A DNA stretch of 64,000 nucleotides from Cryoendolithus antarcticus (lineage: Eukaryota > Ascomycota > Dothideomycetes > Cladosporiales > Cladosporiaceae), in assembly GCA_002077065.1 (NCBI GenBank), contig NAJO01000010.1, forward strand, positions 1,054,001 through 1,118,000, given 5' to 3'. This document shows, piece by piece, positions 10,197 to 19,897 of the stretch. A program made the position numbers and the translations under genes. A model generated the notes under the pieces. It saw only the letters and a program-made list of their open reading frames with translations. It was not told where the DNA came from and ran no database searches. Each line of letters starts with the position of its first letter. Position 1 is the stretch's first letter.

Positions 10197-10850
10197 ATGG
10201 ACAATTCACCCCTATCTGAGCTTCCTCAGGAGCTGCTTGACATCATCTGCGAATACGCACTGATCGACGACGAACCCATCAGCCTATGGATCCCAGAGTA
10301 CGCCTTACGCCCTTGTCCTGCACGACCTCATCCGACCGGCTTGTTGCAGACTTGTAGTGCGATGCGGGCCAAGGCTCCTATATTCTACGCTGGGAACGCA
10401 TTTCTTGTCGGAGACACTTGGAGAAAGTCTACTTCGACGAATGCTGAGAGGTTCTTCGGCGTACTCCTCCCGTGCCATGCGGCAGCTATCAGGCATCTCA
10501 CGGTTGACTTCGGTCTGGTCGCCATAACCAGATTTATGGATAGACGCATCATGAAATGGTACTGCAATGCGTATGGTAAGATTATGCAATTGCAGGAACA
10601 ATACCCATTGTGCCACATCCGCCTGAAGATCGACCTTAGTTCCAACCCCGACATGTGTACGGGGGAGATTGCGTCGGCCAGCATGGATGTCGACTTTCGC
10701 AATGTTGTCGAATCGTGGAACTCGTCACGAGAGTTGGTCGCGAATAGAATGAGCGCTCTCCAGCCACGGGAGCGTGACTGGTACTCCTTGCGCGATGCAG
10801 CAGACATGATGCAGGCTTTGAGACGGCGTGTTGGTGTAGAAGGCTCATAG
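10197..10850 (+). CDS. F-box-like small protein, uncharacterised
   Basis: A single exon of 217 codons. ATG 10197 sits in a strong fungal context (aaccATGG). The N-terminus SELPQELLDIICEYAL matches the start of an F-box-like helix (LP-x-E-L-x-x-I). It is followed by LLQTCSAMRAKAPIFYAGNAF, the common layout of Dothideomycete F-box-like proteins whose family has expanded without known functions. The rest has scattered His, Cys and Arg residues and no further domain I recognise. By analogy it could be an SCF ubiquitin-ligase adaptor, but the F-box is short and no LRR or WD repeats follow. It lies alone between the permease and P450 genes, transcribed opposite to both. Confidence 0.7.
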   Translation: MDNSPLSELPQELLDIICEYALIDDEPISLWIPEYALRPCPARPHPTGLLQTCSAMRAKAPIFYAGNAFLVGDTWRKSTSTNAERFFGVLLPCHAAAIRHLTVDFGLVAITRFMDRRIMKWYCNAYGKIMQLQEQYPLCHIRLKIDLSSNPDMCTGEIASASMDVDFRNVVESWNSSRELVANRMSALQPRERDWYSLRDAADMMQALRRRVGVEGS

Positions 10851-11248
10851 ATTCTTACTCTATCACGCTCTGGGAGCGTCCACTGTTCTTTGTATGGCAC
10901 ACCTGGAGATGCGACCCAATGATAACCAGCTCATGCGCGGCACCAAGCTGCACAAATTGCGGCGATGAGCGGATCCAAATTGTGGCAACTGAAACGCAGC
11001 CTGGTAGCTGAAGTAATCGTGCATGATCTACAGAGCAACGCAGGGATTCGCCATCACAGACTTTGTCAGTACTCTCACCAGCAGGGGGTGGGTCCGCTCC
11101 GCCCACTAGTCAGGAGATCACTTGAATCTATTGTTGAGCACCGCAAACTGCGTTCATGGCAGACTTATGCATCGATCAGCCCTACTCTCACCAACATGCG
11201 CCAGCTCTTGATCCTGCCAACAGACTACAGCTCCGCATTGGTATGTCC
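10851..11248. other. Convergent 3' region of the F-box-like and P450 genes
   Basis: A 398-bp gene-free stretch between two stop codons. Nothing recognisable is seen. Confidence 0.6.
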
Positions 11249-12847
11249 TCAATCAACAGAACCATCCAGACTCTGGAATAGCAGATCGCACTTGCCGCCC
11301 TTGGGAAGTACAAGGAAGTGATCTCGCATCGCCATACTGTCCTCTGTCGTCTGCGGAGGTGCCTTCAAATTGAACTGGAGCAACAACGATGCGACGACAA
11401 GCTTCAATTCCATCAACGCAAGGTTCTTGCCAAGACAAGCTCTTGTGCCTTTGGAAAATGGCATGAAAAGCTCCTTCATTGCTGCCGTGCCGCCTTCTGC
11501 TTTCAGCCAGCGATCCGGGCGAAAGCTATCGGGATCTGGGAAGGCATCGGCATCTCGATTAGTCGTATAGCATTGCATGGAGACTATGGTACCCGCAGGT
11601 AACCGCACGCCGCTCACAGTCGATCCAGTAGGCGGGGTAATGCGCTGGAGACTTGCCGGTGCAGCTGGATGCAAGCGGAGGCTCTCATTGATCACAGCGT
11701 CCAGCAGTGGAGAATCCAAAACCTCTTTGCTTACTGTCGATCCTGAAGACGAACGTTTGCGATGCTCTTGCAGTTCTTGACGTATTCGTGACTGCGAAAC
11801 TGGGTCCCTCGTGAGCTCCCAGCAGAGGTAGGTCAGGGTCGTACTCGTCGTGTCTGTACCAGCGAAGACAAGATTCCCTATCTCGGTGTACGTCTCTCTG
11901 TCAGTCAGTGGTGCTTCGCCAGAGCTGTTGAAGAGGATCTTGGAAAGCAGATCTTTGCGATTTGGAGCGCTCTTATTGACCCGGAGGTAGTCCTCATAGG
12001 CATGCTTGCCATACTGTCTCGAAGTTAGCCTGCGTTGGCGATGAGATTGCGAAGCAGACTTACGTCAGTCACCCGTTGCTTGGAAGCCAAGAAGTCCTGC
12101 AATGCGGGCAGAGGCAGCTTGGACATCACGGCAAACATCCATGGGAATGTCCACTGCATGCCGCTTATCAAGAACATTTTATCCATGTCATGGAGAAACT
12201 GTGGCGGCTGCTTGGCCTCCAGCGCGCCAAACGACGCTCCTAAGAACAATTGTCCCACAACGTCAAGTGAGAAGGCTCGGAAGCGTTCCAATGCATCGAC
12301 ACTGGAGCCCTTCGACTCTCGCAGTGCCTTCATCAGGTAGTCCACGCGCTCTCTGACGACTGGCTCTGTATTTTGGAGGTTGGACGAGGAGAATGCATGG
12401 CTCAGTAGACTCCTCCGTTGGCTATGGGCTTTCTTGTCGCGGAGGCTGAAGATCCCGAGCGGCTGTAAGCTCATGGACTCGTAGACAGGTGCCTTCATGA
12501 AAACAGTCTGTTGGCCATAGATTGTGTTGATGGCCTCGGCGCTAGCGAACGAGACTTCTTGAGGTCCGATCCGAACAGTAGGGCCATAGCGGAGATGTAG
12601 CTTGTGAATGACTGTCGTTCGAAAGCCAGCTAGGTCGACGAATACGAGCCAGTAGCCGGTAATGCTTGCTAGGAAGGGACCAGGGATTTTGCGAAGTGGC
12701 GAGAATAGTCGGTTGTAGGCTACCTGGGAACGTTCAGTGAGTTTCTCGAAGATCAGGTAGATCGCGCAGGGGACTACAGACCTGGAGGAGAACATAGCCT
12801 GCGATCGATATGCTCGCAAGTGACAGCACAGTGCTGATGCCATACAT
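11249..12847 (-). CDS. Cytochrome P450 monooxygenase (microsomal, E-class)
   Basis: Three exons: 12847-12782, 12723-12064, 12013-11249 (496 aa). Introns are 58 bp (donor GTCTGT) and 50 bp (donor GTAAGT). The first splice joins the membrane anchor (MYGISTVLSLASISIAGYVLLQ) to VAYNRLFSPLRKIPGP, the usual fungal P450 N-terminus; an alternative ATG at 12843 would break this. P450 landmarks are the I-helix AGTDTTS at 293-299, ExxR at 352-355 (ESLR), the PERF-like FRPDRW, and the heme loop FSKGTRACLG with axial Cys435. It should be ER-anchored and use a P450 reductase. It resembles the benzoate-hydroxylase/pisatin-demethylase type clans, but the subfamily and substrate are not readable. It is co-directional with the monooxygenase and GAD genes upstream. 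Confidence 0.95.
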
Positions 12848-13328
12848 GGTCGTCGCGCAAGTCTGGGGGCTGAGTGACCACTTAGCGATCAAACAGAGGT
12901 CAGGACTTCTTATGGATATACATATGTGCGGTATGTTCGGAGAGCTACCAAGCTTCCGAAGACCGCGTGCAAGGTACAGAGCCCCGTGGGGTGGACCCCG
13001 CGCTATGATTGCTTCCTCCACAGCTCTCTCCACATTGCAAGTGTTGCCCGATATGGTCAGCTCGGTCGCGGCATGGACCCACCTGTTCCGTGAACAGTGC
13101 AGCCACGGAAAAGTGGAGTCGAGCCGAGACCCGGAACCCCATTCACAATGACTCCAATCGATCCGTGCAACCGTCTAAGAACTCGTACTGGCCTGGACCG
13201 TTATGACACCCAGTAGGACGTACTCCAGAGCTGCGCGATCACTTGGCAGAGCGACGCAGACAACCGACTATGCAGGGAAACGTCTCGATGTAGCGCCGAT
13301 ACAAATCCGAAGGCGGTAGTCTTTGCGA
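12848..13328. promoter_or_regulatory. P450 upstream region and monooxygenase 3' end
   Basis: 481 bp between the monooxygenase stop and the P450 start, both minus strand. It should hold the P450 promoter. No gene or repeat is recognised. Confidence 0.5.
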
Positions 13329-14842
13329 TCAGTAGGCAGCTGTCTGCCTCGAGTCAAGATACTTGTGCAGAATGGCTTCCGAAGCCCGCTGCTCATCGTG
13401 AGGGTAAGGGTACTGCATGTACTCGTTCACTATGCTGCGTCAGTCGTCGTTCAGGGCATGTTCAGGTGCAGTATGCGTACAAGATAGTTTGGCGGCTGAG
13501 TTCTCATCAGACTTGACACTGTCGCCGCCAACAATGCGAGTGTACTCTTGGATACGAGTGGCTCTTTGATATCGCGCCTCATTGTAAAGTTTGAGTCGCT
13601 CTGGCACCTCCTCGAGGCTTCCCAGCTGCGACATCATCACCCCTAATGCCACGCCGTCCTCGATTGCCATGGCGCCACCCTGGGCGAGGTGAGGTAGGAA
13701 TGGGTGCGCGGCATCGCCGAGTAAGGCCAATTTTCCAGTGGGAGATATGAATGACGGCAACGTGTCCATGTCGAAAAGAGGATAGACCCGAAGTGACTTC
13801 GGATCAGCCTTCTCGAGCATCGCCAAAACTTTGGGTTCGAACTCGCTGAAGATATCGAGGAGCTCCGTCTTGTCCGCCGGTCTGTGCCACTCTCCGGCAA
13901 TCGCTGTCGACTTCGCAGCAGGGTGGATGCACACGAAGTTCAGAAGCTCGTTATTCTGACAGCGATACATGACGACTTTGCTGTCGCCCGAATACCATAT
14001 GTCCATGGTATTGCGCATCGCGAACCATTCCGCCGTGCGAAAATCGGCTAGCGCCTCCTTCTCTGATACAAGGAAGCGGAAAGCGCTATGACGGCCATTT
14101 CTTACGGAAATGTTCGCGTCGATCTGTTTGCGGGCTATGGATGTGACGCCGTCGGCGCCAATGATGAGGTCGCCCTGTGCAGTCGATCCGTCGATAAAGG
14201 AGATCGTCGCAGTCTCTGCATCAACGCTTGCCACGCTGCGACCGTAGGACATTTTCGCCGGTGGACCATGACCGTCATGCGAGGTCGCGACCTCTCGTAA
14301 TTGGCCGTGCAAAGCAGCGCGAAGAGTGAGACGGTACTCCTGGGTTCCAGTCAGTGAGGTGTGCCTCGCGCTCTTGCAGTAATCCTCGAACTAACACTCT
14401 GATATTGATGGCTGTCTTTGAGAAAAGCCTGACTCTGTGTGAGAAAATCCTGGTCCTGCAGCAGTTCGCCAGACGCTTTCACGAGTCGTAGCTATAACCC
14501 CAACGATCAGTATAATGCAGAGTCAAGGATAGTACCTTCGCAACGCACACGTTCCATGCGCACGCCGCCCGCGTCTGCGACATTGACTCCGAGTCGTCTT
14601 AGCACTACATCGGCGTTGTAGCAAATGTTGATGGCTGCCCCGACTTCGCTGGGTCCAGGCGTGCTATCGAATAGCTGCGATTGATCAGTCAGACATGTAA
14701 TGTGTACAAACTTCGAGTCCTCGTCCATACTCACCTGCACATAATGGCCAGCCCTTCGAAGTGCAATCGCAGCAGTCAATCCTCCGATACCTGCACCGAC
14801 AATCAATACTTTCAACTCTACCGCAGCCTTTGTGTAACCCAT
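13329..14842 (-). CDS. FAD-dependent monooxygenase (salicylate hydroxylase-like)
   Basis: Five exons: 14842-14735, 14674-14549, 14491-14396, 14339-13481, 13429-13329 (429 aa). Introns are 60, 57, 56 and 51 bp. The class A flavoprotein hydroxylase motifs are in order: the Rossmann GxGxxG at 16-21 (VGAGIGGLTAA), the DG motif in IIGADGVTS at about 171-177, and the GD motif LLGDAAHPFLPHLAQGG at about 316-332. The last intron has donor GTACGC and acceptor CATAG. It bypasses an in-frame stop at 13440 and adds a C-terminal segment (NEYMQYPYPHDEQRASEAIL) of the kind that ends this family. The enzyme would hydroxylate or decarboxylate an aromatic acid using NAD(P)H and O2, in the cytosol. Its neighbours are a P450 (3') and GAD (5'), all in the same direction, which fits a small catabolic or secondary-metabolite neighbourhood. 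Substrate unknown. Confidence 0.9.
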
Positions 14843-15478
14843 TGTCACAATCGACGAAAGGCTGCGCGGTCTTGACTCACGCTCTAGGAGAACTCGTCTC
14901 ACAATTGCATCTTTATACGGTCTGTTCCGTAGCTCATCATTGCTCATAAGCCATGAACTCTAAGTGCCTCGGCGTCGCGTACCACCGTATTGGTGTCTGG
15001 TAGGATCGCATCGTATTCCGGGTGGGGCGTATAACGTAGCTACCCCATGGAAACAGATGTTCCGACGCGCCCGCATGCTTCCTCAACCGCCATTTTGCCA
15101 GAAGTCTGCTGTAAATGTACGGCTAGAGCTTGTCGCTGCTGGGCCACATGCTAGATGAGTAGAGTGCGGTAGCATAGAGAGATATACTCCTGCTCGCCTG
15201 GCTAACCTATCTTCGATCAGGGAAACCCCAATTAGGTGCCAGGTCTCTAGGATTCTGGAATCGTATCACGTCCCGCACGGTCTACCATGGATGAGCCATG
15301 AAGTGGCTTGTAGTAGGGAGGGCGCTGTTCGGTACCGAATTGGGAAACTAGCTCGCTCTCGCATCTCAAGTGCTATGCTTCTCAGAACACGCCTACCTTG
15401 AATGGCCGTCGCTCATGTCTCATCCATGACAAACCCTCTCTCACAGGTAAGTCAGGCCATGTCGTCTCTTCCGCCCAA
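14843..15478. other. Monooxygenase promoter and GAD 3' region
   Basis: 636 bp between co-directional minus-strand genes. Short frames only, no splice or domain support. Confidence 0.55.
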
Positions 15479-17134
15479 CTAGCACACCGCATGAGTCTTC
15501 TCATGCTTCCCCTGGAGACTATGCTCCTCATCCCCAAAATGCTCGTTCATCTTATCCGTCTTCCCACTCCTCTTCCCCGCGTTCTTCATATGCTCCACAT
15601 AATGTCCAACCAGCTTCTTCTCATCCATCTTCATCAACTCGTTGACCGCCAACTTCAAATCCGATATCAGCGCATCACACCGCGATCTTGAGAAGTCCTC
15701 CCTCACGACAACCCTCATCATCTTTAGCTTCTCTGAGTGCGGCGCCATGGTGTAAGCTGGTACGACCCAACCTCGCTCACGAAGCTGATGCGCGATGGCG
15801 AACTCGTCGAAGCCGTGGTTGTGCTTTGGGTCGAGGCGGAACGCTACGAGAGGGAGGCCATTACCGCGCGTCTTGGACATGAGGATGAAGCCTAGCTTCT
15901 CGACGGCGGCGCCGAGGTAGTCTGAAGTGCGAGTGAGGTTCAGCATGATGCTGCGGTAGCCCTTTTTGCCGAGCCGGATGAGTTGGTAGTATTGCCCGAT
16001 AACCTGACTAGCGCCACGGGAGAAGTTGAGCGTGAAAGAGGCTTGGTCCGCGCCGAGGTAGTTGATGTTGAAGATAAGCTCTGTGATGTTGTTAGCGAAG
16101 AGTCGAGTAACGGATGACGGCCGACTCACCTTTGGGGAGGAACTCAGGGTCACGCCAGACGACCCAGCCGACACCAGGATAGACGAGACCGTACTTGTGG
16201 CCGGAGACGTTGATGGAGACGACCTTCTCGAGACGGAAGTCCCACACGAGGTCTGGGTTGACAAACGGCGCAACGAAGCCGCCTGACGCAGCGTCGACGT
16301 GGATCGGGCAGTCGATGTTCCTCTCAACGAGCAGGTCGTTGATCTTCTTGGTGTCCTCATACTCGCCCGTGTACGTGGTGCCCAAGATCGTGCAGATACC
16401 GATCGTGTTCTCGTCCACTAGATTCACCGCCTCCTCAGGATCGATCACATATCGGTCGGGTGTGCAGTAGACGAACTTCTCCTCGACGTCGAAGTATCTC
16501 GCCGCCTTCTCCCAGCAGACCTGCACTGCCGAGTTCATGATCAGGTTCGGGCGGCTGTAGTCCTTGCCCTCTGCCTTGCGCTTGTTGACCCAGCGCTTCT
16601 TCATGGCGAGCGTACCCAGCATGATAGCTTCGGAGGAGCCAATGGTCGATGTACCCATGGCATTCGTGTCATCGTCGTGTGTGGGGATGTTGAACAGGCG
16701 TGCCATCATGCTGACGCAGCGGTTCTGGATGTCGGCACTGACGGGGTACTCTTCATAGTCGATGAAGTTCTTGCTGAACGCCTCGATCATGAGTTTCTCG
16801 GCCTCTTCCTCCATGTAGGTTGTGACGAATGATGCTAGGCTTGCTAGAGGTCAGTGCTGAATTGCAGACAACCGTATCTTCGCAGCACTCACTTGAGCGT
16901 GGGATTGCCATCGAGTGTCAAGTCGTCCTTGATCATGCGGTATGCCACCTCTTTGCTCATCTCGTTCTCAGGCATCTCGTGCCTGGGCAAGTCCTGGGCG
17001 GCAAATTTGGAGCCATAAACGCTGGACGTGAACGAATCTTGATCGACCTCAGTGAGATTGAGATCTTTGAGCTCTGGCATTACTTGGCTATCCTTGACAT
17101 CCTTGTCCGTGGGGACCTTGCCGAGATGGACCAT
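15479..17134 (-). CDS. Glutamate decarboxylase (PLP-dependent)
   Basis: Three exons: 17134-16893, 16839-16130, 16080-15479 (517 aa, full family length). Introns are 53 and 49 bp. The first splice restores [20 protein letters not shown], a nearly invariant GAD block. Group II decarboxylase features include [13 protein letters not shown], the cofactor-binding [12 protein letters not shown] (Asp263) and the PLP-lysine motif [10 protein letters not shown] (Lys286). The C-terminal domain ([15 protein letters not shown]) is complete. It converts glutamate to GABA with proton consumption and is the entry to the GABA shunt. The C-terminal tail (after about residue 470) is Lys/His/Glu-rich; plant enzymes carry a calmodulin site there, but I cannot claim one here. 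It is divergent from the amidase, with 680 bp between starts. Confidence 0.97.
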
Positions 17135-17814
17135 GGTAGCGTTTTGGTATGCTAAGCTGTGGGATGGAAGTGAGTGGCTGTGTTGAAAGGCAAATGGGAT
17201 GGAAGTAGGGCAACGTCAGTTAGGAATCAATCCGTCGCGGTAAAGAAGAAGAGATGTACAAGAAGCAAATCAGCAGCTTGAGATCTTCAGGCACAGCGAA
17301 GCTTGATGCATTCTTGCTTTACCGCTGTTTCGGCAAAGGAGCTTACGAGGAACGCGCACGCGTCTCATGGCAGGCACAAAAGCCAATCGTTGGTGCTCTG
17401 CAGAAACGCCCACATGCATCGAGCTGCGGGTCAACGTCAGATACAGCGGCTGCGTCCCGTTTCTTGGATGCAGTCAAGCTAAAGCTTGGTTCTCTGTGGT
17501 GGAGCCGTGGAGAAGCTCCAAATCTTCTCCCGCAAACACAGGGAGTCCACAGGCTAGAGCAGCCATCGAGACGTGAATCTGGCAGCCATGTTCCGCTCTC
17601 ATGTTTTCTGGAACACCATGTGGCAAGACAGATCGATGTGTCCTCGGATGCTTGCCCCTCGATCTTGCCCCACTACGCTCTAACTGTATTGGGTAAGATA
17701 GACCTCGGTTAGCGTTACCAGACGAGATATGGGCAGTAGAAAGCATAGCATCGGTAAGTGAAGCTTCGTTGTCCTCAGTAATTCAGGTAGTCTCTCTTTG
17801 ACTCCTGAGCAATC
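17135..17814. promoter_or_regulatory. Divergent promoter region, GAD / amidase
   Basis: 680 bp separate the start codons of glutamate decarboxylase (minus) and the amidase (plus). A 152-codon frame (17254-17712) has no domain. No clear regulatory motif was identified. Confidence 0.5.
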
Positions 17815-19521
17815 ATGGCCGAGCCATGGCGCGCCATAGCAGAGCGCAAGCGAGCGGAAAGACAAAGTCGCATCCCCAAAGCCTGGCTCATCCCATCCCC
17901 ACCATCTGGCAACGGCAATCTCATAGGCAAGCACCTGGACATCCTCTCGAAGCCTGAACTCCATATCACTCAAGACTTCGACGCTACGGATCTCCTCTCC
18001 GCACTCACAGCCCGCAAACTCACCAGCGAGGACGTCACAACAGCGTTTTGCAAGCGGGCAGCAATAGCGCAGCAACTCACGAATTGCTTGACTGAGGTCC
18101 TCTTCGACGACGCTATAGCTAGAGCAAAGTACCTGGATGCAGAGTTCGCACGGACAGGCAAACCCGTTGGGCCTCTCCACGGACTCCCGATCTCGCTCAA
18201 GGACACGTTCAAGATCAAGGGTCATGATGCCTCAGTCGGCGTGGCAGCACTGTGCTTCAAACCAGCCGTGACGAACTCTGCACTTGTGGACTTGCTGCTG
18301 TCGCTCGGAGCGGTGCTCTACTGCAAGACCAACATCCCGCAGACCATGATGGCACTAGACAGTCACAATAACGTCTTCGGCCGCGTCAAGAACCCAGCCA
18401 ATGGCGCTTTGACCGCGGGTGGCAGCTCAGGAGGCGAGGGGGCGCTTGTAGCGATGCGCGGTAGCATTCTCGGCGTCGGAACTGATGTTGGTGGCAGCAT
18501 CCGTATTCCCGCATTATGCAACGGCCTATATGGTGTGAAGCCATCACATGGCAGGACGCCTTACGCTGGACAAGAAGGCGGCGCGCCGGAGGGGAGCAGT
18601 AAGGTCGCTATTGAAGCTACTGCTGGTCCGATCGCACATAGCATGAGTGATTGCGAAATGTTTCTGCGAATCGTTGGGGATGGCAAGCCATGGTTATTCG
18701 ATCCTGATTGCCTTGCGCAGAGCTGGGAGCAGCAGAGGTCGATCGCAAGTCCACTCACATCCTCAGGTGATAAGCGAAAGCCTGTGTTGCGTGTAGGAAT
18801 CGTTCGAACAGATGGACACGTCACGCCTCTACCTCCGGTCCAACGTGTGATCGAGGACGTGGCGTCAACGCTCCGCAGCAGCTCCTCCACCAGTGCAACA
18901 TCAATCGAAGTCGTCGACCTTGACCTTTCCAGTCTTCTCTCACGCTGCCTCAAAGTCAGCAACGGCATCTTCTCTATCGATGGCGCGAACACCTGGTTCG
19001 ACCTGCTTGAATCCACATCCGAGCCACTCTCCCCTTGGCTGCAGTCACGACTCCGGCGAAGACCAGCGAAGTCGGTCGACGAGGTGGTCAAGCTGCAGGC
19101 ACAGAGAATTGCGCTGCAGAAAGAAGCACTTCAGATTTGGCGACCTGATGCGAACGGGAACGAGATACACGTGCTCGTCTGCCCCGCTGCGCCGCACCCG
19201 GTTGCATTGGTCGACCGCTGGAACTCGGTGAACTATACTTCTGCGTTTAACCTTCTCGATCTGCCAGCTGGTGTGCTGCCAGTGCGAACCGTGACGAAGG
19301 AGGATGTAGCTGTCGAATTGAAAGAAGGGAAAGCACTGAATGGATGGGACAAGACGAATCAGGAGATGTGGGGAGCGAAGGAGAGGAAGGAGTACTTGGG
19401 AAGCACGCTGAGTGTGCAAGTCGTGGCGCCGAGACTGCAGGAGAGGGTGTTGGTGGAGGCTATGGGAGTGGTAGATGAGGTGCTGAAAGGAATTGGAAAG
19501 AAAGCTGGTAGCAGATTGTAG
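17815..19521 (+). CDS. Amidase-signature hydrolase (fungal acetamidase / FAAH-like)
   Basis: A single exon of 568 codons from ATG 17815. The amidase-signature catalytic triad is complete: Lys129 in ISLKDTF, the cis-Ser204 in GGSSGGEGAL and nucleophile Ser228 in GTDVGGSIRIPA. The spacing (75 and 24 residues) equals that of mammalian fatty-acid amide hydrolase Lys142-Ser217-Ser241. The N-terminal helical region (about 1-110) with LTARKLTSEDVTTAFCKRA is typical of fungal general amidases. There is no signal peptide or membrane anchor, so it is cytosolic. Such enzymes hydrolyse small aliphatic or aromatic amides to acid plus ammonia. Its neighbour GAD, and the monooxygenase and P450 beyond, make a nitrogen or aromatic-amide route possible, but this is inference. 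Confidence 0.95.
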   Translation: MAEPWRAIAERKRAERQSRIPKAWLIPSPPSGNGNLIGKHLDILSKPELHITQDFDATDLLSALTARKLTSEDVTTAFCKRAAIAQQLTNCLTEVLFDDAIARAKYLDAEFARTGKPVGPLHGLPISLKDTFKIKGHDASVGVAALCFKPAVTNSALVDLLLSLGAVLYCKTNIPQTMMALDSHNNVFGRVKNPANGALTAGGSSGGEGALVAMRGSILGVGTDVGGSIRIPALCNGLYGVKPSHGRTPYAGQEGGAPEGSSKVAIEATAGPIAHSMSDCEMFLRIVGDGKPWLFDPDCLAQSWEQQRSIASPLTSSGDKRKPVLRVGIVRTDGHVTPLPPVQRVIEDVASTLRSSSSTSATSIEVVDLDLSSLLSRCLKVSNGIFSIDGANTWFDLLESTSEPLSPWLQSRLRRRPAKSVDEVVKLQAQRIALQKEALQIWRPDANGNEIHVLVCPAAPHPVALVDRWNSVNYTSAFNLLDLPAGVLPVRTVTKEDVAVELKEGKALNGWDKTNQEMWGAKERKEYLGSTLSVQVVAPRLQERVLVEAMGVVDEVLKGIGKKAGSRL

Positions 19522-19897
19522 CGACAGTCAACCCAACTTGAATGCCCCTGAACGGCATGCTGGACTGTTACTGGCTTTCCCCAGTCCATTGAGGTTCTCA
19601 GGTCGCCATACATGTCTGGCAGCATCGTGATGAAAGCTGTTAGAAGATTATCTGTCTTTCATGATCTGTTATAGTAGCAATATGTGGCAGGTTCACATGG
19701 ATGTTGATTGTGCTTGCACTTCTGACATGTGAGAGAAGGAAGTCGAAACTCAGTTCGCGCTAGCCGCATTCGGCAGCGAAACCACCTGTCCAGACACGCA
19801 TGCGCATCTCATATAACATTTACCACTTCTTCTCTTCACCCTGTGCTGGCCACAGCTAATGCGCACACCCTTCCACTGATCCCCAAATACCGCCACG
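19522..19897. promoter_or_regulatory. Amidase 3' end and Sec63 promoter
   Basis: 376 bp between two plus-strand genes. Pyrimidine-rich sequence lies just upstream of the Sec63 ATG. No other element is recognised. Confidence 0.5.

Noticed and set aside
12025..12843. P450 start at ATG 12843 (MASALCC...)
   Set aside because: This frame lacks a coherent membrane anchor. ATG 12847 plus a 58-bp intron joins a hydrophobic anchor directly to the conserved YNRLFSPLRKIPGP segment.
13440..14312. Monooxygenase ending at 13440
   Set aside because: The end is not family-like. A spliced 101-bp exon gives the expected C-terminus, so the stop at 13440 lies in an intron.
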